NCBI RefSeq assembly: GCF_025808395.1
Contig: NZ_CP075524.1
Coordinates: forward strand, 310,001-374,000
Direction: 5' to 3'
DNA from: Microcella sp.
Lineage (GTDB): Bacteria; Actinomycetota; Actinomycetes; Actinomycetales; Microbacteriaceae
Length of the DNA stretch: 64,000 nucleotides
Shown piece after piece: positions 48,488 to 54,772 of this stretch. A program made the translations under genes and the position numbers. Position 1 is the first letter of the stretch. Every line of letters begins with the position of its first letter. Under the pieces are notes generated by a model. The model was given only the letters and a program-made list of their open reading frames with translations. It did not search any database and was not told the DNA's origin.

Positions 48488-49636
48488 GTGCCCGCAGTGA
48501 ATCTCGGAATGCCCAAGGTCCCTGAGACCCTCGCCCCCCGCCGTCAGAGCCGCCAGATCAAGGTCGGCAAGGTGCTGGTCGGCGGCGGTGCCCCCGTGAG
48601 CGTGCAGTCGATGACGACGACACCGACGACCGACATCAACGGCACCCTGCAGCAGATCGCCGAGCTCACGGCCACGGGCTGCGACATCGTGCGCGTCGCG
48701 GTGCCGAGTCAAGACGATGCCGATGTGCTGCACATCATCGCCAAGAAGAGCCAGATTCCGGTCATCGCCGACATCCACTTCCAGCCCAAGTACGTCTACC
48801 AGGCGATCGATGCAGGGTGCGCTGCCGTGCGCGTCAACCCCGGCAACATCCGCAAGTTCGACGACCAGGTGGCCGAGATCGCCAAGCGGGCGAAAGAAGC
48901 CGATGTGAGCATCCGCATCGGGGTCAATGCCGGCTCGCTCGACCCGCGTCTGCTGCAGAAGTATGGCAAGCCCACCGCCGAGGCTCTCGTCGAGAGCGCC
49001 GTGTGGGAGGCGAGCCTGTTCGAAGAGCACGACTTTCACGACTTCAAGATCTCGGTCAAGCACAACGACCCGATCGTCATGGTCAAGGCCTATCGCCAAC
49101 TGGCTGAGCGCGGCGACTGGCCGCTGCACCTCGGCGTGACCGAGGCCGGCCCCGCGTTCCAGGGCACGATCAAGAGTGCGACCGCTTTCGGCATTCTGCT
49201 CGGCGAAGGCATCGGTGACACCATCCGCGTCTCGCTCTCGGCACCTCCCGCCGAAGAGGTCAAGGTCGGCCTGAAGATTCTCGAAGCCTTGAACCTGCGC
49301 GAGCGCAAGCTCGAGATCGTGTCGTGCCCCTCGTGCGGCCGAGCCCAGGTCGACGTCTACACGCTCGCCGAAGACGTCACGAAGGGCCTCGAGGGCATGT
49401 CGGTGCCTTTGCGCGTCGCCGTGATGGGCTGTGTCGTCAACGGGCCGGGCGAGGCGCGCGAAGCCGACCTCGGCGTGGCCTCGGGCAACGGCAAGGGCCA
49501 GATCTTCGTCAAGGGCGAGGTCATCAAGACCGTTCCCGAGAGCGAGATCGTCGCGACCCTCATCGAAGAGGCGAACCGCCTCGCCGCGTCGATGCCCGAT
49601 GCGCCAGTCGGGTCGCCCGAGGTCGTCACGGCCTGA
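48488..49636 (+). CDS. ispG: 4-hydroxy-3-methylbut-2-enyl diphosphate synthase
   Basis: Fe-S enzyme of the MEP pathway that converts the cyclic diphosphate MEcPP to HMBPP; 382 residues. N-terminal TIM barrel with VSVQSMTTTPTTDINGTL and DIVRVAVPSQDDADVL; C-terminal Fe-S domain with cysteines in SCPSCGRAQVD and MGCVVNGPGEA, ligating the 4Fe-4S cluster together with Glu. In many actinobacteria it follows dxr and rseP directly; here a five-gene accessory operon separates them. A promoter-like element immediately upstream and a terminator before it indicate it has become its own transcription unit. Confidence 0.97.
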   Translation: MPAVNLGMPKVPETLAPRRQSRQIKVGKVLVGGGAPVSVQSMTTTPTTDINGTLQQIAELTATGCDIVRVAVPSQDDADVLHIIAKKSQIPVIADIHFQPKYVYQAIDAGCAAVRVNPGNIRKFDDQVAEIAKRAKEADVSIRIGVNAGSLDPRLLQKYGKPTAEALVESAVWEASLFEEHDFHDFKISVKHNDPIVMVKAYRQLAERGDWPLHLGVTEAGPAFQGTIKSATAFGILLGEGIGDTIRVSLSAPPAEEVKVGLKILEALNLRERKLEIVSCPSCGRAQVDVYTLAEDVTKGLEGMSVPLRVAVMGCVVNGPGEAREADLGVASGNGKGQIFVKGEVIKTVPESEIVATLIEEANRLAASMPDAPVGSPEVVTA

Positions 49637-49838
49637 CCCGGCCGCACGTGTCCCCCCATCGGGGGACTGACTCGCGAGCGCTCGCAGTCATTACGCTGAA
49701 CCCATCGGCCGGGGGAGCCGACTGACAGCGCCGGGGGGCGGCGCACGACTCGCAGGGCCCGTGTGGCTCGGTGGTCGCTCAGAGCGAATCCTTCACCGAG
49801 CGGGTTTCCCGCCGCGCGAGCGATCGCGAGACGGGAAG

Positions 49839-49896
49839 GGCCTGCGAGCGATCCAAGCCCCCCTTGCCATCGCTCGCAGGCCTGCTTTCTATTCTG
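49839..49896 (+). terminator. 14-bp perfect hairpin followed by a T-rich tract
   Basis: Complementary arms at 49839-49852 and 49869-49882 (core CCTGCGAGCGAT) enclose a 16-nt loop containing six consecutive C flanked by CAA and TTG. The following bases, TGCTTTCTATTCTGTC, are unusually T-rich for this genome, so this is the best intrinsic terminator in the window. It lies 80 nt before proS and would end whatever is transcribed from the preceding region. Confidence 0.65.
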
Positions 49897-49949
49897 TCCC
49901 CCGAACGGGGGTCATGTCGCGTGAAACGCTGACGACTCGCCGCGGCCAG

Positions 49950-49955
49950 TAGTCT
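49950..49955 (+). promoter_or_regulatory. Putative -10 element of a leaderless proS transcript
   Basis: TAGTCT ends 6 nt before the GTG at 49962, with GCTGAC about 17 nt upstream as a possible -35. Same arrangement as seen at ispG and the aldehyde dehydrogenase. Confidence 0.5.
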
Positions 49956-49961
49956 GGGCCG

Positions 49962-51731
49962 GTGATCACGCGCCTTTCCACGCTCTTTCTCCGCACGCTC
50001 CGAGACGACCCTGCAGACGCCGAGGTGGCCAGCCACCGGCTGCTCGTGCGGGCCGGCTACATCCGGCGCCAAGCGCCCGGGGTGTTCGCCTGGTTGCCGC
50101 TCGGGTTGAAGGTGCGGCGGCGCATCGAGGCGATCATTCGCGAAGAGATGGCGGCTGCGGGCGCGCAAGAGGTGCACTTTCCGGCTCTGCTGCCGCGCGA
50201 GCCCTATGAGGCGACCGGGCGCTGGACAGAGTACGGCGATGGCATCTTCCGGCTGAAAGACCGCAAGGGCGCCGACTACCTGCTGGCACCCACGCACGAA
50301 GAGGTCTTCACGCTGCTCGTCAAAGACCTCTACAGCAGCTACAAAGACCTGCCTCTCGCGATCTACCAGATTCAAGACAAGTACCGCGACGAAGCGCGCC
50401 CTCGCGCAGGTCTGCTGCGCGGCCGCGAGTTCTCGATGAAAGACGCGTACTCGTTCGACGTCGACGACGCCGGACTCGACGCCGCCTATCAGGCGCAGCG
50501 CGACGCCTACGAGCGCATCTTCGCCCGGCTCGGTCTTGACTACGTCATCGTGCAGGCAGATGCCGGCGCCATGGGCGGTTCGCGCAGTGAAGAGTTCTTG
50601 CACCCGACGCCCATCGGCGAAGACACCTTCGTGCGCTCGGCGGGCGGCTACGCCGCCAACGTCGAGGCCTACCGATCTGCGGTGCCGGATGCCCTTCCGA
50701 TCGACGGGCTGCCTGCGGCGGTCATCCACGATTCGCCTGGCACTCCCACGATTGCCACGCTCGTCGATCTCGCCAACGACCGCTACCCCCGAGACGATCG
50801 GCCGTGGCAGGCGGCAGACACGCTCAAGAACGTCGTGCTGCGGTTGACCCACCTCGACGGTTCGCGCGAGCTCGTCATCGTAGGCCTGCCCGGCGACCGC
50901 GATGTCGATCTCAAGCGCGCCGAGGTGGCCTTCGCGCCCGCGGCCGTCGAGGCGGCCACCGACGAAGACTTCGCGAAGGCGAAGGGTCTCGTGAAGGGCT
51001 ACATCGGGCCCTGGGGGCCGAACGGCCCGGTGCTCGGCGAGCAGTCCGCCACCAGGATTCGCTATCTTCTTGACCCCCGCGTCGTCGACGGCACAGCGTG
51101 GGTGACCGGGGCCAACGAGCACGAGAAGCACGTCTTCCACCTCGTGGCAGGGCGAGACTTCGTCGGCGACGGCCGAGTCGACATCGCTGAGGTGCGCCCT
51201 GGCGACCCCGCCCCTGACGGCAGCGGGCCGGTCGAGCTCGCTCGCGGCATGGAGATCGGGCACGTCTTTCAGCTCGGCCGCAAGTATGCCGAATCGCTCG
51301 GACTCAAGGTGCTCGACGAGAACGGCAAGCTCGTCACCGTCACGATGGGGTCGTACGGCATCGGAGTCACTCGCATTCTCGCGGTCATCGCCGAGAACGC
51401 GCACGACGAGAAGGGTCTCGTGTGGCCGCGCGCGGTCGCACCCTTCGACGTGCAGGTCGTCGCCGCCGGCCGCGATGAGGCCGCGTACACCGTCGCCGAG
51501 GCGCTCGCCGGCGAACTCGACGAGCGGGGTCTCGACGTGCTCTACGACGACCGTGCGAAGGTCTCGCCCGGCGTCAAGTTCGGTGATGCCGAACTCATCG
51601 GAGTGCCGCTCATCGTCATCGTCGGCCGCCGCGCTGGCGAGGGGGTCGTCGAGTTCTGGAATCGCCGCACCGGCGAGCGAGACGAGATCGCGCTGCACGA
51701 GGTCATCGACCGCGTGCGCACTGCCGACTAG
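49962..51731 (+). CDS. proS: Prolyl-tRNA synthetase
   Basis: Class II synthetase charging tRNA-Pro; 589 residues. Bacterial type: N-terminal GYIRRQAPGVFAWLPLGLKV, motif 2 region DEARPRAGLLRGREFSMKDAYSF, an inserted editing (INS) domain at about 225-395 that hydrolyses Ala-tRNA-Pro, motif 3 within TMGSYGIGVTRILA, and the C-terminal anticodon-binding domain (VLYDDRAKVSPGVKFGDAELIG). Complete and of normal length. The GTG start follows a -10-like TAGTCT, implying a leaderless message. Neighbouring nusA-infB genes match the conserved actinobacterial order, but a symporter gene on the other strand intervenes. Confidence 0.98.
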   Translation: MITRLSTLFLRTLRDDPADAEVASHRLLVRAGYIRRQAPGVFAWLPLGLKVRRRIEAIIREEMAAAGAQEVHFPALLPREPYEATGRWTEYGDGIFRLKDRKGADYLLAPTHEEVFTLLVKDLYSSYKDLPLAIYQIQDKYRDEARPRAGLLRGREFSMKDAYSFDVDDAGLDAAYQAQRDAYERIFARLGLDYVIVQADAGAMGGSRSEEFLHPTPIGEDTFVRSAGGYAANVEAYRSAVPDALPIDGLPAAVIHDSPGTPTIATLVDLANDRYPRDDRPWQAADTLKNVVLRLTHLDGSRELVIVGLPGDRDVDLKRAEVAFAPAAVEAATDEDFAKAKGLVKGYIGPWGPNGPVLGEQSATRIRYLLDPRVVDGTAWVTGANEHEKHVFHLVAGRDFVGDGRVDIAEVRPGDPAPDGSGPVELARGMEIGHVFQLGRKYAESLGLKVLDENGKLVTVTMGSYGIGVTRILAVIAENAHDEKGLVWPRAVAPFDVQVVAAGRDEAAYTVAEALAGELDERGLDVLYDDRAKVSPGVKFGDAELIGVPLIVIVGRRAGEGVVEFWNRRTGERDEIALHEVIDRVRTAD

Positions 51732-51740
51732 CGCCGGCGG

Positions 51741-53219
51741 TCAGCGGCGCTTTCCGCGCACGAGCGGAATCGGCCCGGTGACGCTCAACTCGTCGCTCCA
51801 CTGCTCGATGCCGCGCAGGTCGGGCAATCGGTCGCGCGTGAAGACGGGGTCTCGGCCGTCACGGCGCTGCTGCTGGTAGTCGCGCAGCAACCGGAAGGCC
51901 ACGCCTCCGAGCAGCGCGATCGCCGTGAGGTTCACGAGCGCCATGAGTCCCATGACGCCGTCGGCGGTCGTCCACACGAGCGAGGTCGACGCGACCGAGC
52001 CGCCGAAGACCGCTGCGATGACGAGGCCTCGATAGATCGTGAGCGCACGGCGGTTCTCGGTGATGAACTCGAGGTTCGACTCGCCGTAGTAGTAGTTGCC
52101 GAGAATCGAGCTGAAGGCGAGCAGCAGGATGACCACCGCGAGCAGCACGCCAGCCCAGCTGCCCAGCGAGCCGACGATGGCCTGCTGCGTCAGGTCGACG
52201 CCGCGGCCGGCCGCCGACAGGTCAGGGTTGGTGACGAGAATGATGAAGGCCGTGATCGAGCACACCAGAAAGGTGTCGAAGTAGACGCCGAGCGTCTGCA
52301 CGAGCCCCTGCTTGACGGGGTGGGTCACGGCGGCAGAGGCACCGGCGTTCGGCGCCGACCCGAGCCCCGCCTCGTTCGAGAACATGCCGCGCTGCACTCC
52401 GACCATGATGATCGTGCCGATCGCCCCGCCGGCGATCGACTGAAAGCCGAAGGCGCCCGCGTAGATCTCGGCGAACACGCGCGGCACCTCGCCGATGTTG
52501 AGCCCGACGATCGCGAGCCCGATGAGCAGGTAGAGCAGCGCCATCGACGGCACGAGCGCCTGGGTCACGCTCGCGATGCGGCGGATTCCGCCGAAGATCA
52601 CGAGACCGGTGAGTACGGCGAGTGCGCCGCCGATGACCCACGGCAGGGCATCCGGAACCGGGCCGCCGAGCGCGCCGCCGGCAGCGCTCACGATCGTGTT
52701 CGCCTGCAGGCTCGAGAACGCGAACGGAAAGCAGATGATGAGAATGATCGCGAAGACGATGCCCATCCAGCGAGCACCGAGCCCGTGCTGCATGTAGTAG
52801 GCGGGGCCGCCGCGGAAGCCCGCAGGGTCTTTGCGCTTGTAGAGCTGACCGAGCGTCGACTCGACGAAGCTCGACGCACCGCCGATGAAGGCCATCGTCC
52901 ACATCCAGAAGATCGCGCCCGGCCCGCCGACGGCGAGTGCCGTCGCCACGCCCGCGATGTTGCCCACGCCGACACGCGAGGCAGCAGACACCGTGAAGGC
53001 CTGAAATGCCGAGATCGACTGCGGCTTGCCCTCGGCGTCGCGCGGCGTGACATTGGTGAGGGTGCGGAACATGTCGGGCAGCAGCCGCAGCTGCACGACG
53101 CCCGTGCGCACGGTGAACCACAGGCCGAGACCGATGACGACCGGCAGCACGATCCACTGCCAGAGGTCTCCGCCGAGAGATCCGATCGTCGATTCGATGG
53201 CATCCATGACCGCGTTCAT
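51741..53219 (-). CDS. Sodium:alanine/glycine symporter, AGCS family
   Basis: Secondary transporter importing alanine or glycine with Na+; 492 residues with about 10-11 membrane helices. Family signatures: VVIGLGLWFTVRTGVVQLR, VSAASRVGVGNIAGVATAL, FRGGPAYYMQHGLGARW, RGMFSNEAGLGSAPNAGA, and the LGNYYYGESNLEFI region. Transcribed leftward, converging on proS (9-nt gap) and divergent from nusA, so it interrupts the usual proS-rimP-nusA order. Alanine uptake fits the alanine dehydrogenase encoded elsewhere in the window, but co-regulation is not shown. Confidence 0.95.
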   Translation of the reverse strand: MNAVMDAIESTIGSLGGDLWQWIVLPVVIGLGLWFTVRTGVVQLRLLPDMFRTLTNVTPRDAEGKPQSISAFQAFTVSAASRVGVGNIAGVATALAVGGPGAIFWMWTMAFIGGASSFVESTLGQLYKRKDPAGFRGGPAYYMQHGLGARWMGIVFAIILIICFPFAFSSLQANTIVSAAGGALGGPVPDALPWVIGGALAVLTGLVIFGGIRRIASVTQALVPSMALLYLLIGLAIVGLNIGEVPRVFAEIYAGAFGFQSIAGGAIGTIIMVGVQRGMFSNEAGLGSAPNAGASAAVTHPVKQGLVQTLGVYFDTFLVCSITAFIILVTNPDLSAAGRGVDLTQQAIVGSLGSWAGVLLAVVILLLAFSSILGNYYYGESNLEFITENRRALTIYRGLVIAAVFGGSVASTSLVWTTADGVMGLMALVNLTAIALLGGVAFRLLRDYQQQRRDGRDPVFTRDRLPDLRGIEQWSDELSVTGPIPLVRGKRR

Positions 53220-53258
53220 GCCGACAACAGTAGGTGAACGGCGAGCCGCGCGGTCGGG

Positions 53259-53291
53259 TACGGTAGAGGGTTGACGCGCCCGGGAGGGCGC
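53259..53291 (+). promoter_or_regulatory. nusA promoter-like element and leader hairpin
   Basis: TACGGT at 53259-53264 fits a -10 box. Just downstream, GCGCCC at 53276-53281 and GGGCGC at 53286-53291 pair around a GGGA loop in the predicted 5' leader. The GTG of nusA at 53322 follows a GGAGG site with 8-nt spacing. nusA operons are often autoregulated, so the hairpin may be relevant. Confidence 0.4.
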
Positions 53292-53321
53292 TGACCCAAT
53301 CGAATAGCGGAGGTACCGTCA

Positions 53322-54317
53322 GTGGACATCGACCTGAGCATCTTGAGGATGATGGAGCGTGAGCGGGAGATCCCGTTCGACGAACTCGTGCAGATCATCG
53401 AGCAGGCCATTCTGACGGCCTACCTGAAGCACACCGATCACGATGACCACCGCGGCACCGATGAGCCGCAGCCGAGGGTCGAACTCGATCGCAAGACCGG
53501 CCACGTGACCGTCTTCGTGCCCGAATTCGACGACGACGGCGCCCTGATCGGCGAAGCACCCGACAGCCCGGACGACTTCGGCCGCATCGCCGCCTTCGCT
53601 GCCAAGCAGGTCATCAACCAGCGGCTGCGCGACATCGGTGACGACCGCGTGCTCGGCGAGTTCAAGGGTCGAGAAGGCGACATCGTCGCTGGCGTGATCC
53701 AGCAGGGCCCCAACCCCCGCATGGTGCACATCGACCTGGGAACGGTCGAAGCGATCTTGCCGCCTGAAGAGCAGGTTGCGGGCGAGGAGTACCCCCACGG
53801 TTCGCGCATGCGGGTCTACGTGACGAGCGTGTCGAAGGGTCTCAAAGGGCCGTCGATCACGGTCAGCCGCACGCATCCCTCGCTCGTGCGCAAGCTCTTC
53901 GCGCTCGAAGTGCCCGAGATCGCCAGCGGAGTCGTCGAGATCACCGCGCTCGCGCGTGAAGCGGGGCACCGCACCAAGATCGCCGTGCGATCGCTCGAAC
54001 CCGGTGTCAACGCGAAGGGTGCGTGCATCGGCGAGCTGGGGCAGCGCGTGCGCGCGGTCACCGCAGAGCTGGGCAACGAGAAGATCGACATCGTCGACCA
54101 CAGCGATGACCTGGCGACTTTCGTGGCCAATGCGCTCTCGCCTGCCAAGGTCTCGAGCGCCTTCGTGCTCGACCCGGCGACGAAGGCCGTGCGGGCGCTC
54201 GTGCCCGACTACCAGTTGTCGCTCGCGATCGGCAAAGAGGGGCAGAACGCCCGCCTCGCGGCGAAACTGACTGGCGCAAAGATCGATATTCAGCCCGATT
54301 CGGTGATGGACGAGTAG
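53322..54317 (+). CDS. nusA: Transcription elongation/termination factor NusA
   Basis: Binds RNA polymerase and nascent RNA and controls pausing, termination and antitermination. The 331-residue product has the N-terminal polymerase-binding domain (DIDLSILRMMERERE, LVQIIEQAILTAYLKH), an S1 domain (GDIVAGVIQQGPNPRMVHIDLGTVEAILPPEEQ), and two KH domains (GACIGELGQRVRAV; IGKEGQNARLAAKLTGA). It lacks the C-terminal acidic repeats of E. coli NusA, as usual in actinobacteria. rimP, which normally precedes nusA, is absent. The 3' end of the coding sequence forms one arm of a 24-bp perfect inverted repeat with the sequence just after the stop codon. Confidence 0.97.
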   Translation: MDIDLSILRMMEREREIPFDELVQIIEQAILTAYLKHTDHDDHRGTDEPQPRVELDRKTGHVTVFVPEFDDDGALIGEAPDSPDDFGRIAAFAAKQVINQRLRDIGDDRVLGEFKGREGDIVAGVIQQGPNPRMVHIDLGTVEAILPPEEQVAGEEYPHGSRMRVYVTSVSKGLKGPSITVSRTHPSLVRKLFALEVPEIASGVVEITALAREAGHRTKIAVRSLEPGVNAKGACIGELGQRVRAVTAELGNEKIDIVDHSDDLATFVANALSPAKVSSAFVLDPATKAVRALVPDYQLSLAIGKEGQNARLAAKLTGAKIDIQPDSVMDE

Positions 54318-54346
54318 CTCAGGGGCTGAATATCGATCTTTGCGCC
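54273..54346 (+). repeat. 24-bp perfect inverted repeat spanning the nusA stop codon
   Basis: Bases 54273-54296, which encode the end of the second KH domain (GAKIDIQP), are exactly complementary to 54323-54346. The 26-nt spacer holds the last codons and the TAG stop at 54315-54317. As RNA this gives a 24-bp uninterrupted stem with the nusA stop in its loop. It is the longest perfect dyad I found in the window and has no T-run after it. Confidence 0.95.
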
Positions 54347-54352
54347 GAGTGG

Positions 54353-54369
54353 CGAACGCATCGCGTTCG
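54353..54369 (+). promoter_or_regulatory. Second hairpin in the nusA-ylxR gap
   Basis: CGAACGC and GCGTTCG pair around a 3-nt ATC loop, 6 nt after the large inverted repeat. The two hairpins fill most of the 101-nt gap before ylxR. Confidence 0.6.
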
Positions 54370-54418
54370 ACGCGAGGGTCGGGTGCCGGAATCCGAAGGC
54401 GTCCGGGGAAGGGGTAAC

Positions 54419-54697
54419 ATGGAACCCGTCAGAACCTGCCTCGGCTGTCGACAGCGAGCGCCTCGATCGTCACTTGTGAGGGTCATCGCGCGCGATGGAG
54501 CAGTCGTGGTAGATGCCCAGGCTCGGTTTCCGGGTCGGGGTGCGTGGGTGCACAGCACTCGCGACTGCATCGAAACCGCCACCGTGCGGCGGGCCTGGGC
54601 CCGCGCGCTGCGGGTGGTGGGTCCGCTCGATGCGGCAGAGGTGATGATGTCCGTTTCACCAACCAGAGAACAGGCTGATCGGCACATGGACAACTAA
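54419..54697 (+). CDS. ylxR: YlxR family RNA-binding protein (DUF448)
   Basis: A 92-residue member of the YlxR family, small RNA-binding or nucleoid-associated regulators always found between nusA and infB. The start MEPVRTCLGCRQRAPRSSLVR carries the family RTCxGCR motif, and GRGAWVHSTRDC the second conserved block. ATG at 54419 is preceded by a GGGG-rich site; an extension to 54383 is not family-like. The gap of 75 nt to infB contains a hairpin over the infB ribosome binding site. Confidence 0.94.
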   Translation: MEPVRTCLGCRQRAPRSSLVRVIARDGAVVVDAQARFPGRGAWVHSTRDCIETATVRRAWARALRVVGPLDAAEVMMSVSPTREQADRHMDN

Positions 54698-54741
54698 TGA
54701 GCGGCTCGAAATGAGTTCCGTCCAGAACTAATGGTCTGCCC

Positions 54742-54765
54742 CTGCCTGGGTGCGGACCCAGACAG
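54742..54765 (+). promoter_or_regulatory. Hairpin touching the infB ribosome binding site
   Basis: CTG-c-CTGGGT (54742-54751) pairs with ACCCAG-a-CAG (54756-54765) around a GCGG loop, with one mismatch. The last two bases of the 3' arm overlap the AGGAG at 54764-54768 that serves the GTG start of infB, so folding could partly mask it. Confidence 0.5.
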
Positions 54766-54772
54766 GAGAATT

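Larger units (their letters stand above)
49637..49961 (+). other. Hairpin-rich 325-nt intergenic region between ispG and proS, possible small RNA
   Basis: No credible ORF. Perfect stems seen in order: 49650-49667 (7 bp, CATC loop; likely ispG terminator); 49766-49801 (GCTCGGTG/CACCGAGC enclosing CGCT-CAG-AGCG); 49806-49837 (TTCCCG/CGGGAA enclosing CGCGA-GCGA-TCGCG, a GNRA-type loop); 49839-49882 (14 bp); and 49898-49911 (CCCCC-GAAC-GGGGG). The density of perfect stems is unlike other gaps in the window. The run from 49766 to 49896 has the form of a folded RNA ending in a terminator. No tRNA or T-box signature was found. The six-C loop of the last large stem recalls one arm of actinobacterial 6C RNA, but the second C-rich loop is missing. 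Confidence 0.5.

Noticed and set aside
49741..49961. Possible tRNA or T-box leader before proS
   Set aside because: No GGTTCGAATCC-type T arm, no acceptor pairing, no CCA context, and no T-box bulge sequence; the -10 box next to the GTG suggests proS lacks a leader.
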